Assembly: GCA_023271515.1 (NCBI GenBank)
Contig: JALPXQ010000044.1
Location: 1 to 10,563, forward strand
Origin: Dehalococcoidia bacterium
Lineage (GTDB): Bacteria; Chloroflexota; Dehalococcoidia; SZUA-161; SpSt-899
DNA: 10,563 nt
Reading direction: 5' to 3'
The notes beneath the pieces are model-generated. The model worked only from the letters and a program-made list of their open reading frames with translations, was not told the DNA's origin and did not search any database. The position numbers and the translations under genes were made by a program. Positions 6,771 to 10,563 of this stretch are shown piece by piece (position 1 is the first letter of the stretch; each line of letters opens with the position of its first letter).

Positions 6771-8108
6771 CTACTTGCCGATACAGAACCGGCTGAATAT
6801 CATGTCCAGGAGTTCCTCGGTGACCGTCTCTCCGGTGATCTCCCCCAGGGCATCTAAGGCGGCAGTGAGATCGATGGTAACGAAATCATCGGGCATATTG
6901 GCTTCAAGGCTTTCTTCAGCCTGACATAGATGTTGGGCGGCTCGCTCCAGAGCTTCCTTGTGGCGAATATTGGTAACCAGAAAGGCGTCCGGACTTACTA
7001 CTTTGCCTCCGAGGGCGATATCCGCCATCCTCGTTTCGAGCGCGCTCATTCCCTCCCCGGTGAGCGCCGAGGTGCGGACGATCGGCCAGGGCAGGCTACT
7101 CAAATCGGCCTGAGCCGGCAGGTCACACTTGTTGGCCACCACCAGGACTGTTCTGCCATCGAGAAGCTCGATGATCTCGAAATCGGTGGCATTAAGCGGC
7201 TCGCTGGCATCAGTTACCAGCAGGACAAGCGATGATTGCTCAACGGCCTTACGGCTCCGCTCCACACCCAGGATCTCGATCACGTCTTCGCTGTGAGTGA
7301 TCCCGGCGGTGTCGGTGAGAACGAAGGGCACTCCTTTTAAGTTCACTACCTCTTCCAGTGTGTCGCGGGTGGTGCCGGGGATAGGGGTCACGATCGCCCG
7401 GCTCTCCCGTAACAGCCGGTTCAATAAGCTCGACTTTCCCACGTTGGGCCGCCCCACGATGGCCGTCCGCACGCCCTGACGATAGACAATTCCGGCATCG
7501 GCCCCCTCGATGAGTTCATCCAGCTCGAGATGTGCTTTCTTGATTGGCCGCAGGGCATCCTGTTCCTCGATCTCGTCCTCGGGGAAATCGATTCTGGCGG
7601 TGAGGTAGGCCAGTACCGATAGCAACTCGTTTCGTATCGACCTGATCTGCCGTGAAAGCCTCCCTCCCAAGCCCTCCACCGCCAGGCGCAGGCTGGACTG
7701 CGTCCTGGCCCGCACGATGTCCAGAACCGACTCCGCCTGTGAGAGATCGATCCGGCCGTTCAGGAATGCCCTCAGCGTGAATTCGCCCGGCTCAGCCAGC
7801 CGGGCTCCAAGCTTAAGTGTGAGTCCCAGTATACGCTGCAGAGGAACAATCCCGCCATGGCAGTTGATCTCTACGATATCCTCGCGGGTATAGGTATGGG
7901 GAGCAGCCATATAGGCCACCAGTACCTCATCGACCACCTCCGAGGTCTCGGGGTCGAATATGTGCCCATAGACCAGACGGCGGTCCGGGAGAGACTTGCC
8001 AAAAAGTTTTGTCGCAATCGAGCAAGCCTCCTGCCCGCTCAGACGGACGATCCCGATCCCGCCCTCGCCAATAGGGGTGGAGATGGCCGCGATGGTATCC
8101 TGATACAT
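6771..8108 (-). CDS. mnmE: tRNA uridine-5-carboxymethylaminomethyl(34) synthesis GTPase MnmE
   Basis: MnmE (TrmE) acts with MnmG to modify the wobble uridine of several tRNAs, using a folate one-carbon donor and GTP hydrolysis, in the cytoplasm. The protein is 445 residues, near the family length. The N-terminal folate-binding domain opens with MYQDTIAAISTPIGEGGIGIV, typical of the family. The GTPase domain inserted in the helical domain has G1 GRPNVGKS (219-226), G2 GTTRDT (245-250), G3 DTAGI (266-270), G4 NKCD (326-329) and G5 SAL (347-349). The C-terminus ends in FCIGK, including the catalytic Cys442. It is first in a cluster with the two-component genes and pyrK. A GAGGGG lies very close to the ATG and the promoter -10 box is only 11 bases upstream of it. 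Confidence 0.97.
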   Translation of the reverse strand: MYQDTIAAISTPIGEGGIGIVRLSGQEACSIATKLFGKSLPDRRLVYGHIFDPETSEVVDEVLVAYMAAPHTYTREDIVEINCHGGIVPLQRILGLTLKLGARLAEPGEFTLRAFLNGRIDLSQAESVLDIVRARTQSSLRLAVEGLGGRLSRQIRSIRNELLSVLAYLTARIDFPEDEIEEQDALRPIKKAHLELDELIEGADAGIVYRQGVRTAIVGRPNVGKSSLLNRLLRESRAIVTPIPGTTRDTLEEVVNLKGVPFVLTDTAGITHSEDVIEILGVERSRKAVEQSSLVLLVTDASEPLNATDFEIIELLDGRTVLVVANKCDLPAQADLSSLPWPIVRTSALTGEGMSALETRMADIALGGKVVSPDAFLVTNIRHKEALERAAQHLCQAEESLEANMPDDFVTIDLTAALDALGEITGETVTEELLDMIFSRFCIGK

Positions 8109-8119
8109 TTCCCCTCTTA

Positions 8120-8148
8120 AGTATAGCTTTTCCGGGGCTGGTAAACAA
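8120..8148 (-). promoter_or_regulatory. Promoter for mnmE and probably the downstream cluster
   Basis: On the minus strand, TTGTTT (8143-8148) and TATACT (8120-8125) are separated by 17 bp. The -10 box is identical to that of purA; the -35 is weak (three of six matches). Transcription would begin near 8113, giving a leader of about five bases before the mnmE ATG. The next three genes have gaps of 14, 1 and 4 bases and no separate promoter that I can see, so this is likely the promoter of all four. Confidence 0.5.
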
Positions 8149-8194
8149 GAAGAGGAGTTTCAGAAACCGTCATTTTGCGGTAAGATAAGATGAC

Positions 8195-8198
8195 GAGG
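8195..8198 (+). promoter_or_regulatory. Ribosome-binding site that favours the second TTG start of cobU
   Basis: GAGG ends eight bases before the TTG at 8207 but only two bases before the TTG at 8201. Standard spacing therefore favours 8207. The signal is short and the call is tentative. A TAAGAT at 8181-8186 could be a -10 box, but no good -35 box is found at the right distance. Confidence 0.45.
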
Positions 8199-8206
8199 CA
8201 TTGGCT

Positions 8207-8764
8207 TTGAATAGAAAGCATATCCTTATACTGGGCGGAGTGCGCAGCGGGAAGAGCCGCTATGCCCTGGATCTGGCTGGCGGTATCAGCGACAAGGTTC
8301 TATTCGTTGCCACCGCCGAAGGCTTCGATGAAGAAATGAAGACACGTATTGCGGAGCACCAGCGCGCACGTCCCCGCTCCTGGCAAACACTGGAGACCCC
8401 GGCGAATCTGGCACGGGGGATTGCCGGGCGGATCGGCGATGCCGAGGTGGTGCTCATCGATTGCCTCACTTTGCTGGTCTCTAATCTCATGCTCGGCGAA
8501 GAACGTGGGCTTTCAAAGTCGGGCGAGACCGAAGATGCCGGCGGTCGAGTGATGACGGAAATGGAAACGCTGGCTAAATTCATGCAAGAGACGAGTGCGA
8601 CCTTCATCATCGTCTCTAACGAGGTCGGACTTGGCCTGGTGCCGGAGAGCAAACTGGGGCGAGCGTATGGTGACCTCCTGGGAAGAGCCAACCAACTGAT
8701 TGCCCGATATGCCGGTGAAGTCTATTTCATGGTCGCCGGCATTCCAATGAAGGTGAAAGGATAG
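8207..8764 (+). CDS. cobU: Adenosylcobinamide kinase / adenosylcobinamide-phosphate guanylyltransferase
   Basis: This bifunctional enzyme phosphorylates adenosylcobinamide and then transfers GMP from GTP, making adenosylcobinamide-GDP for lower-ligand attachment in cobalamin assembly and salvage. It has 185 residues from the chosen TTG (187 from the TTG at 8201), the normal family length. Visible motifs: P-loop GGVRSGKSRYA (10-20), FVATAEGFDEEM (33-44), RIAEHQRARP (47-56) with His51 in the place of the guanylylated histidine of characterised CobU, VLIDCLTLLVSNL (82-94), and the C-terminal VSNEVGLGLVPES and VAGIPMKVKG. No ATG start is available, since the ATG at 8190 is out of frame. The gene is divergent from mnmE and coupled to cobQ two bases downstream. 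Its final codons hold the cobQ ribosome-binding site. Confidence 0.93.
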   Translation: MNRKHILILGGVRSGKSRYALDLAGGISDKVLFVATAEGFDEEMKTRIAEHQRARPRSWQTLETPANLARGIAGRIGDAEVVLIDCLTLLVSNLMLGEERGLSKSGETEDAGGRVMTEMETLAKFMQETSATFIIVSNEVGLGLVPESKLGRAYGDLLGRANQLIARYAGEVYFMVAGIPMKVKG

Positions 8765-8766
8765 CC

Positions 8767-10260
8767 ATGACCGCCAAAACGCTGATGATCCAGGGTACCG
8801 GCTCCTCGGTTGGGAAGAGCATCATTGTTGCTGCCCTGTGTCGCATCATGCATCAGGATGGTTTCAGGGTAGCACCCTTCAAGTCGCAAAACATGGCGCT
8901 GAATTCCTTTGTGACCAGGGATGGCCTGGAGATGGGACGGGCCCAGGTGGTGCAGGCCGAAGCTGCCGGGATCGAGCCTGCCGTTGATATGAATCCGGTG
9001 TTGCTCAAGCCCGAGGCCGATGCTAAGTCACAGGTCGTGGTCATGGGAAAGCCAAGGATGACCGTAAGCGCCCGTGACTATTACAAGCACACCCTCGACC
9101 TTTTTCCAATAATCGAACAATCTCTAGCCCGGCTGCGTTCCCAATACGACATCGTAATCATTGAAGGGGCAGGGAGCCCGGCGGAGATAAACCTCCGCCG
9201 CTTTGAGATGGTGAATATGAGCATCGCGAGAATAGCTCAGTCGCCGGTTCTCCTGGTGGGCGATATCGACAAGGGTGGGGTTTTCGCCTCGCTGATAGGA
9301 ACCGTCGTGTTGCTGAAGGAAGAAGCGGAGATGATCAAGGGTTTCATCATCAATAAATTTCGTGGCGATGTCTCCATTCTCCAACCGGGACTCGATTATC
9401 TGGAGGAGCACACCGGCACTCCGGTTCTCGGTGTGGTGCCCTACTATCGCCACATCATGATCAATGAAGAGGACTCCATACATCAGGCGGAGACGGGTGA
9501 ATGGAACCGGGAATGTGGGATTGATATCGCGGTGATGTATCTCCGGCGCATCTCTAACTCCACCGATTTCGAGCCTTTGCAGCAGGAAGCAGGGGTCCGC
9601 CTGCGCTATATAACTGCTCCCTGGCAGCTCGGTAATCCCGACCTGATAATCATCCCCGGCTCCAAGAGTACCATTGCCGATCTTGCCCATCTAAAAGAGA
9701 CCGGGCTGGCCGAGGCGATCCTTTCCAAAGCCAGGGCAGGAACGCCGATCATCGGCATCTGCGGCGGCTTTCAGATGCTCGGCAAGAGGATAGAGGATCC
9801 GCAGCGGGTCGAGTCAGAGAAAACGAGTATGGATGGATTAGGCTTGCTTGATATCGTGACCGTATTTGAAGGGCAGAAAACGACTCATCAGGTGAGGGCA
9901 AGGATTGCCACCGGCGAGGGCTTATTCCGGGGACTTACCGGGGAGGATCTGACAGGCTATGAGATCCATATGGGGCAGACTCTGGGCGGGGATGCTCCCC
10001 CGGCCTTTGAGATCACACAAAGCTCAGGAGAGGACGGAAGTCACCCCGATGGGGCGGTGGGCCACGATGGCATGATCTTCGGCACCTACCTCCACGGGCT
10101 CTTCGACAATGAGCGCTTTCGGCGTGGTCTGCTGCGCAACATAAAGCCACTCGAAATGCAAAGCGAGCCGCCAACCAGAGAGGAGCAATACGACAACCTT
10201 GCCATGATAGTGCGGGAGAGCCTTGATATAGGGCGTATCTACGAGCTATGCGGCCTATAG
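8767..10260 (+). CDS. cobQ: Adenosylcobyric acid synthase (glutamine-hydrolysing)
   Basis: It amidates four carboxyls (b, d, e, g) of adenosylcobyrinic a,c-diamide with glutamine and ATP to give adenosylcobyric acid. It has 497 residues, full length. The N-terminal synthetase domain has P-loop GTGSSVGKS (10-18), KSQNMALNSFVT (39-50), the EGAGSPAEINLR strand (133-144), and GDIDKGGVFAS (165-175). The C-terminal triad-type glutaminase domain has the nucleophile Cys332 in GICGGFQMLG, EIHMGQT (399-405), and His443 in YLHGLF. These separate true CobQ from CobB/CbiA and from MurT/GatD-type relatives. AAAGGA (8756-8761) precedes the ATG at five bases. The gene ends eight bases before the 3' end of a convergent tRNA gene, with no terminator between. 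Confidence 0.96.
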   Translation: MTAKTLMIQGTGSSVGKSIIVAALCRIMHQDGFRVAPFKSQNMALNSFVTRDGLEMGRAQVVQAEAAGIEPAVDMNPVLLKPEADAKSQVVVMGKPRMTVSARDYYKHTLDLFPIIEQSLARLRSQYDIVIIEGAGSPAEINLRRFEMVNMSIARIAQSPVLLVGDIDKGGVFASLIGTVVLLKEEAEMIKGFIINKFRGDVSILQPGLDYLEEHTGTPVLGVVPYYRHIMINEEDSIHQAETGEWNRECGIDIAVMYLRRISNSTDFEPLQQEAGVRLRYITAPWQLGNPDLIIIPGSKSTIADLAHLKETGLAEAILSKARAGTPIIGICGGFQMLGKRIEDPQRVESEKTSMDGLGLLDIVTVFEGQKTTHQVRARIATGEGLFRGLTGEDLTGYEIHMGQTLGGDAPPAFEITQSSGEDGSHPDGAVGHDGMIFGTYLHGLFDNERFRRGLLRNIKPLEMQSEPPTREEQYDNLAMIVRESLDIGRIYELCGL

Positions 10261-10268
10261 ATCGAAAA

Positions 10269-10344
10269 TGGTGGGCGATACTGGATTTGAACCAATGACC
10301 TCTTGCGTGTGAAGCAAGCGCTCTAACCACTGAGCTAATCGCCC
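10269..10344 (-). tRNA. tRNA-Val (anticodon CAC)
   Basis: A complete cloverleaf of 76 bases including an encoded CCA. The acceptor stem GGGCGAT/ATCGCCC is seven perfect pairs with discriminator A. The D arm is GCTC/GAGC. The anticodon stem CTTGC/GCAAG has loop TTCACAC, giving anticodon CAC, which reads the Val codon GUG. The variable loop is five bases. The T arm ATTGG/CCAGT has loop TTCAAAT. Discriminator A fits valine. The gene faces cobQ and has a promoter just upstream. Confidence 0.97.
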
Positions 10345-10356
10345 ACTAGTTGATTT

Positions 10357-10385
10357 ATTTTAGCCTATCAGACCGATTTTTGCAA
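10357..10385 (-). promoter_or_regulatory. Promoter for tRNA-Val
   Basis: On the minus strand, TTGCAA (10380-10385) and TAAAAT (10357-10362) are separated by 17 bp. The -10 box ends 12 bases before the first base of the tRNA, so transcription would begin about five bases before it, typical of tRNA genes. Confidence 0.65.
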
Positions 10386-10429
10386 ATGTCCAGGGGTCAG
10401 GTCAACTCCTATCGGCGAGGGGGTTCATG

Positions 10430-10460
10430 CGTCAGGGGGAGAATACCCCCTGATGATTTT
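10430..10460 (+). terminator. Strong hairpin followed by ATTTT: terminator or leader attenuator
   Basis: TCAGGGGG (10432-10439) and CCCCCTGA (10446-10453) form a perfect 8-bp stem with a 6-base loop, extendable by a G-T and a C-G pair to 10430-10455. It is followed by ATTTT (10456-10460) on the plus strand only. The T run is short. It could end the cobQ transcript after it crosses the tRNA region, or sit in the leader of the next gene, whose ribosome-binding site begins seven bases later. An upstream AGGGGG (10418-10423) could compete for the same C run. Confidence 0.5.
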
Positions 10461-10478
10461 GCCGCTGGAAAGTCTCAC

Positions 10479-10563
10479 ATGGAAGACATGAGCACCGGCA
10501 GGGATCGCGGGCTCGTTGGGGTGGCGTCGGCACAACTTGTCGCCCTTTTGCTGGGGACGGCTC
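10479..10563 (+). CDS. N-terminus of a probable membrane protein, cut by the window end
   Basis: Only 28 codons are present. The ATG at 10479 follows GGAAAG (10467-10472) at six bases. A second in-frame ATG at 10488 is possible. After a short charged stretch (EDMSTGRDRG) the sequence turns hydrophobic (LVGVASAQLVALLLGTA), as at the start of a first membrane helix in, for example, a major-facilitator transporter. The family cannot be named from this fragment. The gene is divergent from tRNA-Val. Confidence 0.45.
   Translation, partial: MEDMSTGRDRGLVGVASAQLVALLLGTA

Noticed and set aside
6316..6924. A 202-codon plus-strand frame opposite the response regulator and the end of mnmE
   Set aside because: It has no recognisable domain and lies entirely opposite two strongly supported genes. 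It is an effect of GC-rich antisense coding.
8109..8206. Cobalamin riboswitch upstream of cobU
   Set aside because: The gap is under 100 bases, too short for the usual aptamer of about 200 bases, and no B12-box-like GCCACTG is found.
10013..10330. A 105-codon minus-strand frame running through the tRNA and the end of cobQ
   Set aside because: Its N-terminus is a translation of the tRNA itself, a common false call, and the rest is antisense to a well-supported gene.
10345..10478. Cobalamin riboswitch upstream of the last gene
   Set aside because: A GCCGCTG at 10461 resembles part of the B12 box, but the other conserved elements are absent and the space is too short.

Overview
The window is about 10.5 kb of ordinary, gene-dense bacterial chromosome with moderately high GC. 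It holds nine complete protein genes, two genes cut by the window edges, and one tRNA gene. I see no mobile element, CRISPR array, phage gene or rRNA. The gene set (corrinoid import and salvage, a PyrK-type dihydroorotate dehydrogenase electron-transfer subunit, PhoR/PhoB-like regulators, several GTG/TTG start candidates) suggests a free-living, probably anaerobic bacterium. Chloroflexota (Dehalococcoidia-like) is my guess. It rests on general resemblance only and is low confidence.

Layout. 1-2588 (+): the 3' part of a periplasmic corrinoid-binding protein (btuF-like), then btuC (permease) and btuD (ATPase), tightly spaced and coupled as one ABC importer operon. 2571-3924 (+): a good sigma-70-type promoter whose -35 box lies inside the end of btuD, followed by purA. 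3908-8108 (-): a four-gene cluster transcribed mnmE, response regulator, PhoR-like histidine kinase, pyrK, with gaps of 14, 1 and 4 bases, read from a promoter just upstream of mnmE. Its last gene overlaps the end of purA tail to tail by 17 bp. 8207-10260 (+): cobU and cobQ, divergent from mnmE, separated from each other by 2 bases. 10269-10344 (-): tRNA-Val(CAC) with an encoded CCA end and its own promoter. 10430-10460: a strong hairpin. 10479-end (+): the first 28 codons of a probable membrane protein.

How the genes work together. BtuFCD would bring corrinoids into the cell. CobQ amidates the corrin ring to cobyric acid, and CobU activates cobinamide for attachment of the lower ligand, so both flanks of the window serve cobalamin acquisition and assembly. 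Between them lies a housekeeping block: AMP synthesis (PurA), pyrimidine synthesis (PyrK), tRNA wobble-uridine modification (MnmE) and a two-component system whose signal cannot be read from sequence. No cobalamin riboswitch is visible inside the window. If btuFCD has one, it lies upstream of base 1.

No clearly new system is evident. The points most worth a second look are a G-quadruplex-capable tract at the start of purA, the convergent purA/pyrK overlap with a hairpin over the purA stop codon, pyrK placed behind a two-component system without pyrD, a near-leaderless mnmE promoter, and a hairpin leader with a possible alternative pairing before the last gene.
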